A stretch of DNA of 64,000 nucleotides from Leucobacter chironomi DSM 19883. Its GTDB lineage: Bacteria > Actinomycetota > Actinomycetes > Actinomycetales > Microbacteriaceae. Each line of letters starts with the position of its first letter. The first letter of the stretch is position 1. Below are positions 9,912 through 19,600 of the stretch, piece after piece. The stretch lies in the NCBI RefSeq assembly GCF_000421845.1, contig NZ_ATXU01000003.1:212874-276873 (forward strand), read 5' to 3'. A model generated the notes under the pieces. It was not told where the DNA came from, made no database searches, and was given only the letters and a program-made list of their open reading frames with translations. The translations under genes were made by a program, and so were the position numbers.

Positions 9912-10292
9912 TCAGAGTGCGATCGGCCACAGCAGCTCCCTTCCGTCGGGCTGGAACCAGCGCAGCACCAGCATCGCGTCGGCCGACGCGGCAGCCGCGG
10001 ATCCGGTCGCGCCGCGCACCACGACCCGCAGCCGCTCCTCCGGGTAGACGGTGCGAGGCAGCGACAGCCCCAGCATGCCGTCGCCCGCGAGAGCGAAGCG
10101 CACCGAATGCAGCGGCCCGTGACCGCACTGCTCGACCTCGATCACCCCGCTCACCGAACGCGCGATCACCCGCCACGGCACCTCGACGGCGCCGCCCGCC
10201 TCTGCGCGCACCGTCGGCACGGCGTGCCGAGTCGACGACGGCCGACCCCGAGGGGGCGGCTGCAGCCGGGTGCTCAAACGGAAGGGGGTCAT
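9912..10292 (-). CDS. Hypothetical protein upstream of nrdH
   Basis: The product has 126 residues of unrecognised family. It has a basic, proline-containing N-terminus and a C-terminal half with alternating hydrophobic residues (LRVVVRG, AMLVLRWFQ) that suggests a small beta-rich domain. GTGAGGAC lies upstream of the ATG. It is on the same strand as rlmH, about 100 bases downstream of it, and may be the last gene of the alaA-rlmH transcript. No membrane segment or signal peptide is evident. Confidence 0.5.
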   Translation of the reverse strand: MTPFRLSTRLQPPPRGRPSSTRHAVPTVRAEAGGAVEVPWRVIARSVSGVIEVEQCGHGPLHSVRFALAGDGMLGLSLPRTVYPEERLRVVVRGATGSAAAASADAMLVLRWFQPDGRELLWPIAL

Positions 10293-10394
10293 GTCCTCAC
10301 GCTAGGCCGTACCACTGACATTGACGGACTGCGCGCGTGGTGCCACGCCTCGATGACCTCGCCCGCGCCCTCTCCCCCGACGGCACCGATCCGC

Positions 10395-10853
10395 TTACAC
10401 GTGGTGGTAGGGCCTTCCGGCGGCGATCTCCTGTGCGCGATAGACCTGCTCGGCGAGGATCAGGCGCACGAGCTGATGCGGGAAGACGAGCTTCGACAGG
10501 CTCCACACGAAGTCGGCGCGCTCACGCACGCGATCCGCCACCCCGTACGCGCCCCCGATCGCCACCGTCACCGGCCGGCCCGCCGCGAACGCGCCCTGCA
10601 GCGTCGCGGCGAGCGCCGGCGAGTCGACGTTGCGGCCGCGCTCATCGAGCAGCACGAGGAACGCGTCGCGATCCACCTTCGCGAGGATGCGCTCCGATTC
10701 CTCGGCCCGCGCCGCATCCCCCTCGCGCGAGGAATGGGGCAGCAGCTGCCAGCTCACATCGAAGGGCTTGCGGAGGCGCTTCTCGTAGCGGTCAATGCCC
10801 TCCGCGACCCACGCCTCGTGCTTCTTGCCCACCGCGAGCACCCGCACCGTCAT
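10395..10853 (-). CDS. rlmH: 23S rRNA pseudouridine-1915 N3-methyltransferase
   Basis: RlmH (152 residues) is a SPOUT-family enzyme that methylates pseudouridine 1915 in helix 69 of 23S rRNA using SAM. The knot region with the SAM loop is clear as VTVAIGGAYGVADRVRER, and the family C-terminus GRPYHH is intact. The ATG overlaps the stop of the upstream aminotransferase gene by four bases, so the two genes are co-translated. Confidence 0.95.
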   Translation of the reverse strand: MTVRVLAVGKKHEAWVAEGIDRYEKRLRKPFDVSWQLLPHSSREGDAARAEESERILAKVDRDAFLVLLDERGRNVDSPALAATLQGAFAAGRPVTVAIGGAYGVADRVRERADFVWSLSKLVFPHQLVRLILAEQVYRAQEIAAGRPYHHV

Positions 10854-12076
10854 CGTGCGCGCCTCGTCTCGAGATGATCGGCGATGCGCCCGATCGCCTC
10901 GGTGAGCACCGGCACCGGCGGCAGCGTCACGAAGCGCAGGTGATCGGGAGTGGGCAGGTTGAAGCCGCGCCCGTTGGTGACGAGCACCCGGGTTGCGCGC
11001 AGCAGCTCGATCACGAACTGCTGGTCGTCATCGATCGGATACACCTCGGGGTCGAGTCGGGGGAAGAGATAGAGCGCGCCGCCCGGCCGCTCGCAGCTCA
11101 CACCGGGGATCTCCGTCAGCAGCCGATGAGCGACATCGCGCTGCTCCCTGAGCCGACCCCCGGGCGCGCAGAGCTCGGCGACGCCCGACCAGTTCGACTC
11201 GGCCGCGAGCGCGATCGGGATCGCGTGCTGCGCGGGCACGCTCGCGCACATGCGCATGTTCGCGAGCAGGGTGAGCCCCTCGAGGAAATCGTGCGCGGCC
11301 GTGCGGTCGCCTGAGACGGCCACCCAGCCCGAGCGGTAGCCCGCGATGCGCTGCGCCTTCGACAACCCGCTGAACGTGAGGCAGAGCGTGTCACGCACGT
11401 GCAGCGCGGCGTGCTCGTGCACAGCGCCGTCGTACAGGATGCGCTCGTAGATCTCATCGGCCATCAGCACGAGGCCGTGCCGTTCGGCGAGCGCCGCGAA
11501 ACCGCGCACCAGTTCGGCCGAGTAGACGGCGCCCGTGGGGTTGTTCGGGTTGATGAGCACGATGCCCGTGGTGCGCGGGGTGATGAGGCGCTCGATCGCC
11601 TCGAGATCCGGCATCCACCCGTTCGACTCATCACAGGGGTAGTGCACGGCGAGGCCGCCCGAGAGCGTCACCTGCGCCGTCCACAGCGGGTAGTCGGGGG
11701 CCGGCACGAGAATCTCATCGCCGTCGTCGACGAGGGCCTGCAGCACGAGCGAGATCATCTCGCTCACGCCGTTGCCGATGAACACGTCGTCGGGGCCGAC
11801 ACCCGCAACGCCCTCCTCAGCGTAGAAGCGGGCGACGGCCTCGCGGGCGGCGAGGATGCCGCGGGAGTCGCTGTAGCCCTGAGCGGTGGGCAGGATCCGC
11901 CGCAGCTCCTCCACGATCTCGGGCGGCGCCTCGAAGCCGAAGGGGGCAGGGTTACCGATGTTGAGCTTGAGGATCTCGTGCCCCTCGCGCTCGAGGCGCT
12001 CGGCCTCCTGCAGGATCGGGCCGCGCACGTCGTAGCGCACCCCCGCCAACTTGCTGGACTGGGTGATGGGGCGCAC
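10850..12076 (-). CDS. alaA: PLP-dependent aminotransferase, AlaA-like
   Basis: This class I/II aminotransferase of 408 residues most resembles AlaA-type alanine/glutamate-pyruvate aminotransferases, beginning SSKLAGVRYDVRGPI. Fold type I motifs are visible: INPNNPTGAVYS, ADEIYERILYDG, and SGLSKAQRIAGYRSGW with the PLP-binding lysine. The start is GTG 12076. It would interconvert pyruvate/glutamate and alanine/2-oxoglutarate in the cytoplasm. Exact substrate is inferred from family resemblance. Confidence 0.85.
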   Translation of the reverse strand: MRPITQSSKLAGVRYDVRGPILQEAERLEREGHEILKLNIGNPAPFGFEAPPEIVEELRRILPTAQGYSDSRGILAAREAVARFYAEEGVAGVGPDDVFIGNGVSEMISLVLQALVDDGDEILVPAPDYPLWTAQVTLSGGLAVHYPCDESNGWMPDLEAIERLITPRTTGIVLINPNNPTGAVYSAELVRGFAALAERHGLVLMADEIYERILYDGAVHEHAALHVRDTLCLTFSGLSKAQRIAGYRSGWVAVSGDRTAAHDFLEGLTLLANMRMCASVPAQHAIPIALAAESNWSGVAELCAPGGRLREQRDVAHRLLTEIPGVSCERPGGALYLFPRLDPEVYPIDDDQQFVIELLRATRVLVTNGRGFNLPTPDHLRFVTLPPVPVLTEAIGRIADHLETRRAR

Positions 12077-12158
12077 GCGAAGATCCTACTCCCGGTCGGC
12101 GCCGCTGCGCGGAGAACCCCGCGCAGGCTCCAGGCTGCCCCACCGGGGAACCCGGCGT

Positions 12159-12214
12159 CGAAAGGCGGGTTTCGCATGGTGGATCGCCGATCCGCATGCG
12201 AAATCCGCCTTTCG
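12159..12214. repeat. Long near-perfect palindrome
   Basis: Arms 12159-12178 and 12195-12214 (ending CGCATG and starting CATGCG) pair over 20 bases with one mismatch. The apex holds a second perfect palindrome, GGATCG-C-CGATCC. The hairpin lies 95 bases past the ABC exporter gene stop and upstream of the alaA start, so it may terminate the exporter transcript. Its long arms and GGATC apex recall the palindrome near 35.05 kb. Confidence 0.7.
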
Positions 12215-12308
12215 GCGGAGCGACACGGGGGGCAGGGCTCGCGGGGTAGGGCAAGGGCAGAGCTCGCGGGGCAGGGTGGGGGCGCCCGGATGCCGCACCC
12301 AAGCCCCC

Positions 12309-14183
12309 TCAGCTCTGCTGCGCGTAGAGTTCGGCGTAGGCGCCGTCGCGCAGCAGCAGTTCGTGGTGCGTGCCCTGTTCGAGGATGCGGCCGCCGCCGA
12401 CCACGTAGATGCGGTCGGCGTCGACGACCGTGGAGAGCCGGTGGGCGATCGCGATCGTGGTGCGTCCGCTGCGCGCGTCGTCGAGGGCGCGCTGCACGGC
12501 CCGCTCGTTCACGGTGTCGAGCGCACTGGTCGCCTCGTCGAGCACGAGCACCCGCGGGTTCTTGAGCAGCACTCGGGCGATGGCGATGCGCTGCTTCTCG
12601 CCGCCGGACAGCCGGTAGCCGCGCTCCCCCACAACGGTGTCGTAGCCGTCGGCGAAGCCGGCGATGGTGTCGTGGATGTTGGCGAGCCTCGCGGCCGCCT
12701 CCAGTTCCTGCTGCGACGCGTCGGGTTTCGCGTAGCGCAGGTTCGCGGCGACGGAGGCGTGGAAGAGGTAGGGCTCCTGCGTCACTACGCCGATGCGGTC
12801 GACGAGGGCCTCGTGGCGCAGCTCGCGCACGTCGTCGCCCGCGTAGCGCACGGTGCCGGCGCTCGCGTCGTAGAGGCGCGGGATCAGTGAACCGATCGTG
12901 GTCTTGCCCGATCCCGAGGCGCCCACGAAGGCCACGAACTCGCCCGGTTCCACGTGAAACGTCACCCCGTCGAGCGTGGGCCGCTGCTGCGCCCCGGCGT
13001 CGGGGTACCGGAACGAGACCCCGTCGAACTCCACCCGGCCCGCTCGGCCGGGGGCGTCCGACGGTTCGCGGGCGTCGGGGGCATCGGTGATCGCGGGATC
13101 GAGGTCGAGGTACTCGAAGATTCGCGCGAAGAGCGCCTTCGAGGTCTGGAGGTCGAGCGCGATGCGCATGAGCGCCATGAGCGGGAAGAGCAGTCGCGAC
13201 TGCACCGTGGTGAACGCGACGATGGTGCCGGCCGTGATGCCGGGATCGAAGCCCTCGCCCTGCCCGCGAGCGATGATCCACCCCGACACCAGGTAGACGA
13301 TCGCGGGCACGGCCGAGAGGAACACCTGCACGAGCGCGAAGAACACCTGGCCGCTCATGGTCTGCCGCACCTGCAGCTCGATCTGCCTGCGGTTCTCGGC
13401 GGCGTAGCGCTCGGTCTCGGCGCGCTGCCGCGAGTAGGTCTTCGCGAGCAGCACGCCCGAGACCGAGAGGGCCTCCTGCGTGATGGCCGTCATCTCGGAC
13501 AGCGACTCCTGGGTGCGGCCCGCGATGCGGGCGCGAACCTGCCCCACGCGGCGCTGCGCGATCACGAGGATCGGCATCAGCACGACCGCGATGAGGGTGA
13601 GCTGCCAGCTGAGCAGCAGCATCGCGACCGCCGCCGCGATCACCGTGACGGTGTTGCCGATGATGTTCGCGACGGTGTTGGTGAGCACGTTGGCGACGCC
13701 GCCCACGTCGTTCTGCAGACGCGACTGGATCACGCCCGTCTTGGTGCGGGTGAAGAAGCCGAGCTCCATCGACTGCAGGTGCGCGAACAGCCGCACCCGC
13801 AGGTCGCCCATCACGCGGTTGCCCACGCGCGCGGTGAAGAGCGTCTGCACGATGCCGATCGCCGACGACAGCACGAAGGCCGCGATCATGCCCGCTACCA
13901 GCCAGGACAGCAGCTCGAGATTCGGCGCCCCGTCTGGCGGGAACAGGCCGTCGTCGAACACGCGCTGCGTGAGGAGCGGCGGCAGGATGCCGAGCGCCGC
14001 GGAGATCAGCACCAGCACGATGATCACCGCGAGCTGCCAGCGGTACGGCGAGAAGAGCGCCGCGATGCGCGGACCGAGACCCGGGATCTGCGGGGCCGCC
14101 TCGTTGATCTCGCGCTGGCGCGCCGCGTCGCCGGCGGACACGCGCGACCCGCGCCCGCCTCCCATGCCACCGCCCATACTCAT
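12309..14183 (-). CDS. ABC exporter, fused membrane and ATPase domains
   Basis: This encodes about 624 residues with six membrane helices in the N-terminal half, then a nucleotide-binding domain: Walker A GASGSGKTT, Q-loop TQEPYLFHA, signature LSGGEKQRIAIAR, Walker B VLVLDEATSALD and switch IAIAHRLST. It is a half-size type IV (MsbA/LmrA-like) exporter, likely a homodimer for drugs or lipids. The N-terminus is glycine-rich. The start is uncertain: ATG 14183 and ATG 14213 are both possible and neither has a clear ribosome site. Confidence 0.92.
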   Translation of the reverse strand: MSMGGGMGGGRGSRVSAGDAARQREINEAAPQIPGLGPRIAALFSPYRWQLAVIIVLVLISAALGILPPLLTQRVFDDGLFPPDGAPNLELLSWLVAGMIAAFVLSSAIGIVQTLFTARVGNRVMGDLRVRLFAHLQSMELGFFTRTKTGVIQSRLQNDVGGVANVLTNTVANIIGNTVTVIAAAVAMLLLSWQLTLIAVVLMPILVIAQRRVGQVRARIAGRTQESLSEMTAITQEALSVSGVLLAKTYSRQRAETERYAAENRRQIELQVRQTMSGQVFFALVQVFLSAVPAIVYLVSGWIIARGQGEGFDPGITAGTIVAFTTVQSRLLFPLMALMRIALDLQTSKALFARIFEYLDLDPAITDAPDAREPSDAPGRAGRVEFDGVSFRYPDAGAQQRPTLDGVTFHVEPGEFVAFVGASGSGKTTIGSLIPRLYDASAGTVRYAGDDVRELRHEALVDRIGVVTQEPYLFHASVAANLRYAKPDASQQELEAAARLANIHDTIAGFADGYDTVVGERGYRLSGGEKQRIAIARVLLKNPRVLVLDEATSALDTVNERAVQRALDDARSGRTTIAIAHRLSTVVDADRIYVVGGGRILEQGTHHELLLRDGAYAELYAQQS

Positions 14184-14310
14184 GGTTCGGAGACTACCCG
14201 CAACCACCGACATTCACGCGGCGCGTCCGCTGCCGGCGGAGCCGCGGGGAGGCGCAGCGGCCGCGGGAAAGCACAGCGGCCGCGGGAGACGCAGCAGCCG
14301 TGCGCCGCCG

Positions 14311-16305
14311 CTACGGCCCGCACTCGACGAGCGCGTCGACCGGCAGCCAGGTCGACGTCGTGCCCGATCCCCCGCTCCAGAAGCCCGGAGTCTGCACGCG
14401 GAGCTCGATCACGCCCGCCTGACCGGTGTTGTAGTCGTCGACCGATACGGGCGGGAAATCCAGCGAGAACGTCGCCGACCAGGTGTGCGGGGCCCACAGC
14501 CCGGCACGCGCGAGAAGACCGTGCCAGGTGAGCCACGGGTAGCGCAGATCCGACGCGCCATCGAGCAGCGGATCGACGATCGGCGTGGTGACCCCGAGCA
14601 GGCGGTGCCGCGCAAAGACCACCCCATACTCGGAGAGCGCACCGTCGAGGCGCACGGTGCCCGGCTGGTCGCCGGGAATCGCCGCGCAGAGCCCGGTCAC
14701 ACTGATCCCGGAGACGACCTTGGGCCCCGTTCCGCCGCACTGCACGAGCGCAACGCCCAGCCAGGGACCGGCGGAGGCGCCCGCGACAAGACGCGCCTCG
14801 AGAGCAGCCGCCCCTCCGACAAGGGCATCGAGCCCGGACACCGCACCCGACGACCAGTGCCGGTCGCCCCCGGTCACCGCGGTCGTCGTGCCGCCGCCCA
14901 GCTCAGCGGGGAAGCGCAGCTCCACCGAGCCCGGCACATTCGACCGCCCCGAGATGACGTACTGCCCCGCGTCGACGTCGGGAGTGAAGCACTCGACCCC
15001 GGGGAGCAGGCCGGCCGGCTGCGGGCCGGTCGGATCCGTCGGATCGACCGGCTGCTCGGGATCGACGGGCGCCGGCGCCGGCGAACCCGGAACTCCGTCG
15101 CCGGGCTTCGTCTGCGGCGCCGCAACCGTCGACTCCGTGCGCGGCTCCCGAGCGGGACGCGGATCCGCCGGCACGACCGCCGCCGCCTCATCCGCCTGCT
15201 GTCCGCCTGCGTCGGCTGCGGCAGCGAGGTCTCCGGACCGGTCGGCGGCTTCAGACCCCGACTCCCCCGAAGGCGCGGCCTCGACCGGAGCCGTCGATTC
15301 CACTCCGCCGCTCGCCAGGGAGTTCACGAGGAGCACACCGCCGACCGCGGCCGCGGCGAGCGCCGCTGTAGCGACCACGGCGATCGAGGCGACCACCACT
15401 CCGCCGAGACCGCCCGCGCCCCCCGACGATCCGCCCGCGGAGCCCCCGGCACCCGCGCCGCCAGACCCCGCAGCACCGCCACCGCTCACGGCCGCGGCGG
15501 CCGCGGCGGCCGAGACGCCCGACCCGGCCCCGAGCGTCGCCGCGAACGCGGCCGCGGATCCGCCGCCGAGCACCACCACCGAGAGCACGAGGGCGAGCTG
15601 ACGATTGAGCACCGTGAACTCGGCAGCCACCGCGGTGCACGCATCGCAGCCGTCGAGATGCGCCCCGACCTCGCGGCTCTGCTTGGCCGGCAGCTTGCCG
15701 CGCTGGTAGCTCTGCAGACGACGGCGCACGGTGCGGCAGGCGACGTCGGCGAGCTCCATGTCTGCGTGCTCCTCGACCCACGCCGACTGCAGCCCCTCCC
15801 TCGCGCGCGCGGCGAGTGCAGAGACGCCGTTCGCCGAGATGCCGAGCAGCGGCGCCGCCTCCCGCGGCGGCAGGCCCTCGACGACGGTGTACCAGAGCAC
15901 CGCCCGCCAGCGCTCGGGCAACGACGCGAAGGCCCGGGCCGCAGACTCGCGATCGAAGGCCGCCTCCTCGCCTGGCGCCTCCCCGGCGAGGTCCGGCGTC
16001 GTCTCGAGATCGGCGACGGCGTGCTCCGGCGATCGGTAGGCGTCCACCGCGAGCGAGGAGATCACCCGGTAGAGGTACGGGCGGAACGCGCCGGTGGGCC
16101 CGCGTCCGTCGCGCACGAGCTCGAAGATCTTCAGGTACGCCCCGGCGACGAGATCGTCGGCATCGAGCGAGGGCGCGATATTGCGGGCGGCCGCGAGCCC
16201 GGGAAGACGATGCCGTCGCCACAGCTCGGCGAACGCCCCGTCGTCACCGTCACGACTGAGCGCGAGCAGCTCGGAATCCGAGCGCACTCGCCAATGATCG
16301 CTCAC
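14311..16305 (-). CDS. ECF sigma factor fused to zinc-finger anti-sigma and C-terminal domain
   Basis: One 664-residue chain carries a sigma-70 region 2 (residues 16-90, ending DAYRS) and region 4 (about 118-178, PLLGISANGVSALAARAREG). A zinc-finger anti-sigma motif follows (His216, Cys220, Cys223 in HLDGCDAC), then hydrophobic segments at about 237-258 and 302-328 with a Gly/Ser linker between. A Pro/Asp-rich stretch and about 250 residues of beta-rich domain complete it. It is likely a membrane-held sigma factor released by a signal. If both hydrophobic segments cross the membrane the tail is inside; if one does, outside. GTG 16305 is chosen because GGGGG lies 9 bases upstream. It is divergent from the giant surface protein. 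Confidence 0.85.
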   Translation of the reverse strand: MSDHWRVRSDSELLALSRDGDDGAFAELWRRHRLPGLAAARNIAPSLDADDLVAGAYLKIFELVRDGRGPTGAFRPYLYRVISSLAVDAYRSPEHAVADLETTPDLAGEAPGEEAAFDRESAARAFASLPERWRAVLWYTVVEGLPPREAAPLLGISANGVSALAARAREGLQSAWVEEHADMELADVACRTVRRRLQSYQRGKLPAKQSREVGAHLDGCDACTAVAAEFTVLNRQLALVLSVVVLGGGSAAAFAATLGAGSGVSAAAAAAAVSGGGAAGSGGAGAGGSAGGSSGGAGGLGGVVVASIAVVATAALAAAAVGGVLLVNSLASGGVESTAPVEAAPSGESGSEAADRSGDLAAAADAGGQQADEAAAVVPADPRPAREPRTESTVAAPQTKPGDGVPGSPAPAPVDPEQPVDPTDPTGPQPAGLLPGVECFTPDVDAGQYVISGRSNVPGSVELRFPAELGGGTTTAVTGGDRHWSSGAVSGLDALVGGAAALEARLVAGASAGPWLGVALVQCGGTGPKVVSGISVTGLCAAIPGDQPGTVRLDGALSEYGVVFARHRLLGVTTPIVDPLLDGASDLRYPWLTWHGLLARAGLWAPHTWSATFSLDFPPVSVDDYNTGQAGVIELRVQTPGFWSGGSGTTSTWLPVDALVECGP

Positions 16306-16562
16306 CACCACAAGCCCCCGCTGGTTGCGGATCCGCGACGTATTCCCATCGCCGCGCACCCAGATAAGCCCCCGCGCGCCATGTACGGCGCCCGGGTTCC
16401 CCCTCATCGATTATCCGCGCAACGCCCTGGAAATCCACTCCAGACGACAACCGAAAAAAATTCTGTCAACCGCGCGTCACGATTCGAGGTCATCTCCGTC
16501 TTCTCTGTGCCCGGCTTCTGCGCTGCTTCCCCCAGAAGTATTCCCAAGCGCAGGAGTCGGGC

Positions 16563-16586
16563 TTCGAGCGCAGAGGTGCGCTCGAA
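16563..16586. promoter_or_regulatory. Perfect inverted repeat before the giant surface protein
   Basis: TTCGAGCGCA and TGCGCTCGAA pair perfectly around GAGG, ending 24 bases before the ATG of the surface protein gene. It may be an operator or a leader hairpin close to the ribosome site. Otherwise the 305-base divergent region (16306-16610) shows no gene, and I could not identify a convincing ECF promoter in it. Confidence 0.5.
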
Positions 16587-16610
16587 CCGTACCGAAGGGG
16601 GACACAAGGT

Positions 16611-19600
16611 ATGCGAGTCACAGCGCTCGGATGGACGGATCGGGATCGGCCGAAGGGGCGACGCGCGATGCGCGTGCTCGCGGGGGCGCTCTCGGCGCTG
16701 CTGTTCGGCGGCACTCTCGCAGTGGGCGGGCAGGTGCTGCCGGCGACCGCGGCGGAGGGGGCCTCGATCCTCATCAGCAAGACGGTGAACGGGGAGAAAG
16801 AGGTACGCGACCTGCGGCCCGGCGACTCCGTCACCTACCGTGTCGAGTTCCTCGCGAACGACGAAGACGCCGACGGCCCGGCGATCGTCGTCGACGCGCT
16901 GCCCGCCGCATTCGCGGGATGGCGGATCAGCGACCTCGGTGCGAGCTTCAACAACCAGCGCACCGGTGTGACCCTCGACCTCCCGGGCATCGCCGCAGGC
17001 GACTCCCCCGCCCAGCCCCTGAGCGGCACCCTCCCGAGCGACCCCGCGGAGCTGCGGATCACCGTCGGCGTCGCGCTGCCGGTGCAGGCGGGGACCGGCA
17101 ACACCGCGGGCACCGGCCTGCCGACCGGCGCCCAGGGCGTGCTCGAATACACGATCACCGTTCCGGAGGGCCTCGCCCCGAACGACCCGGTGCTCCGAAC
17201 CGACCTCACGAACACCGCGACCATCACCGCGAAATCGGGTGCGAAGCCGCTCGAGGCCTCGTCGAGCGCGATCATCGAGGTCGACAACCCCATCGTGATC
17301 GACGTCGCACCGGCGAAGAGCTGGAGCCCGGCCGCGCAGAGCTACGAGCCCGGAGCCGCCTCGACCGTCACCATCGGTGCGACCCAGGCCTCGAACGTTC
17401 CCGCCAGTGCGCTCCGACTGCAGGATCCCGCCGATCCGGCGCTCGCACCCGAGGGGGCGAGCGCGCTGCCCGCAGGCAACCCCTTCAACTTCGTCGACTT
17501 CGCCGGCTTCACCGCTCCCGCGGACCCGACGAGCGCCCGCCCCGACGGTGCCGACAGCACCGCCGTCGAGGTCTACCGCCTCAGCGGCGGAAGCTGGAAC
17601 TGGGTGGCGTGGACCCCGACGATCCCGAACTCCGACATCGCGGGCGTGCGCACCTCCTACACCGCCGCCGGAGCGACCATCCTTCCCGGCGCCTCGGCGT
17701 CGCAGGCCTTCTCCGTGACGCAGCGCGCCACGAACCGCAGCACCGGCGCGACCGTGTCGACCGGCTGGACGGCGACGAACACCGTGCTCGCCACGGTCGA
17801 GGCCCCCGATCAGCCGCCGGTCTCGAAGCCGACGCAGGCCGGGTTCGAGGTGGCGCCCGAAGCGATCTCGGTCGACGCCCAGAAGCGCTTCTACCCCCTC
17901 CCCGGCGGCTCCGAGACCACCGCGCTCGCCGACGTCACCGCGGGCGAAGCGGTGGGTGTCGTACTCCGCGCCATCAACCCCGAAGCACCCCGGAGCACCA
18001 CCCTCGACACGCTGACGATCGCCGAGCCCGGCACGGGCTCCGATCCGCTGTTCCTGGGCTCCGATCTCGTCTTCGCCGGCTTCGACAACAGCGATCTCGA
18101 CGCGATCTGGCCGGAGGGCGCAACCTCCGCCGAGCTCACCTGGCTCCACGACGGCGGCCCGACCACCATCCCGCTGACGAGGGGCGACCCGCTGCCCGCC
18201 CCGCCCGCCGGCACGACCATCACCGGCTTCTCCCTCACCTACGCGGGGAAGATCGCGACGAACACCGCCGCCGAGGTGCGCTACCGCATCCAGACGAACT
18301 CCGACGAGGCCTTCGTCGCCCCCGGCGCGCGCACCCAGCCGCTGCCGAACGTCATCGAGGTCTCCGGCACCAAGACCGGACTCCCCGACGCGACCGAAGA
18401 GGCCAGCGCGACGCTCGCGCTCGTCGCCCCTCGGATCGACGTCACCATCGACAAGCGCGTCGGCCCCGGAACCGTGCTCCCCGGCCAGAACGTCGTCGTG
18501 CAGCTCGACACCTCTGCCGCCACCGGCGGCGGTCGCACCAAGCCCACCACGATCACCGTCGAGGATGCGTGGAGCGGCGTCAGCACCTTCTGGGACGCCT
18601 TCGACGCGACGCAGATCCTCCCCCCGATCAGCCGGCCGGTGAACACGACCGAGCCCGCGACCCAGGCCACGCTCGAGATCTACACCCGCGACGCAAGCGG
18701 CAACTGGGCGACGACCCCGCTCGTCACCAACCCCCCGGAGAACGAGGCGTATCCGCTCCCCGCCGGCATCACCGGCGTGCGCTTCGTGTACACCAACAGC
18801 AACGGGCTCTCGCAGAAGACCTACGTGAAGCCCAACCTGTCGTTCACCGCCCGTTCGACGTTGCGGAGCGACGCCTCCAAGCCGACCGCGACCGACTTCC
18901 TCACGGCAGAGCGCTACACGAACGTCGCCTCCGCGACCGGCACCGGTGAACTCGACAGCCGCGTCGTCACCGGAACCGACGACGACACTGAGATCGTCGG
19001 CGTGCGCGGCACGCAGGACAACGGGCCGGCACCCGGCACCGGCATGTGGGCATCCAAAGCCTGGGCCGATGACGTGCTCACCTCGCAGTCGGGGGCCCGC
19101 ACCTCGACCACGCAGCGCTGGGCCGCCACCGAGTCCGGCTACAGCACGGTCGTGCTCCAGGATCCGTCCGCACCCACCGCGAGCGGCGCAGGCACCGTGT
19201 TCGAGGCGTTCAACCTCACCCATGTGCGCCCGATCCGCACGAGCGGATCCGCCGGATCCGGCACCGTCGACCCCCGGCTCGCCTGGGATCTCGTCACCGA
19301 CGTGCAGCTCTACAACGGCAGCGACTGGGTGAGCGTGACCCCGATCCCCGGCGGCAGCTGGATGAACGCCACCGGCTTCACCGGCTACACCCTCACGCCC
19401 GAGCAGCAGCTCAGCACGCTGGGCGTGCGCCTCGTGCTCGCCGAGAACACGGCAGCGCGCGAGGCCGCATTCGCGAACGGCGACCTCACCGCGCCGAAGG
19501 CCGGCACCGGCGTCTCCGCTTCGGCCGACATCCGCGCCTTCCGTCTCGACTGGCAGCTCCGCGAACGCGCACGCACCGCCGACGGCTCGGTGAAGTGGGT

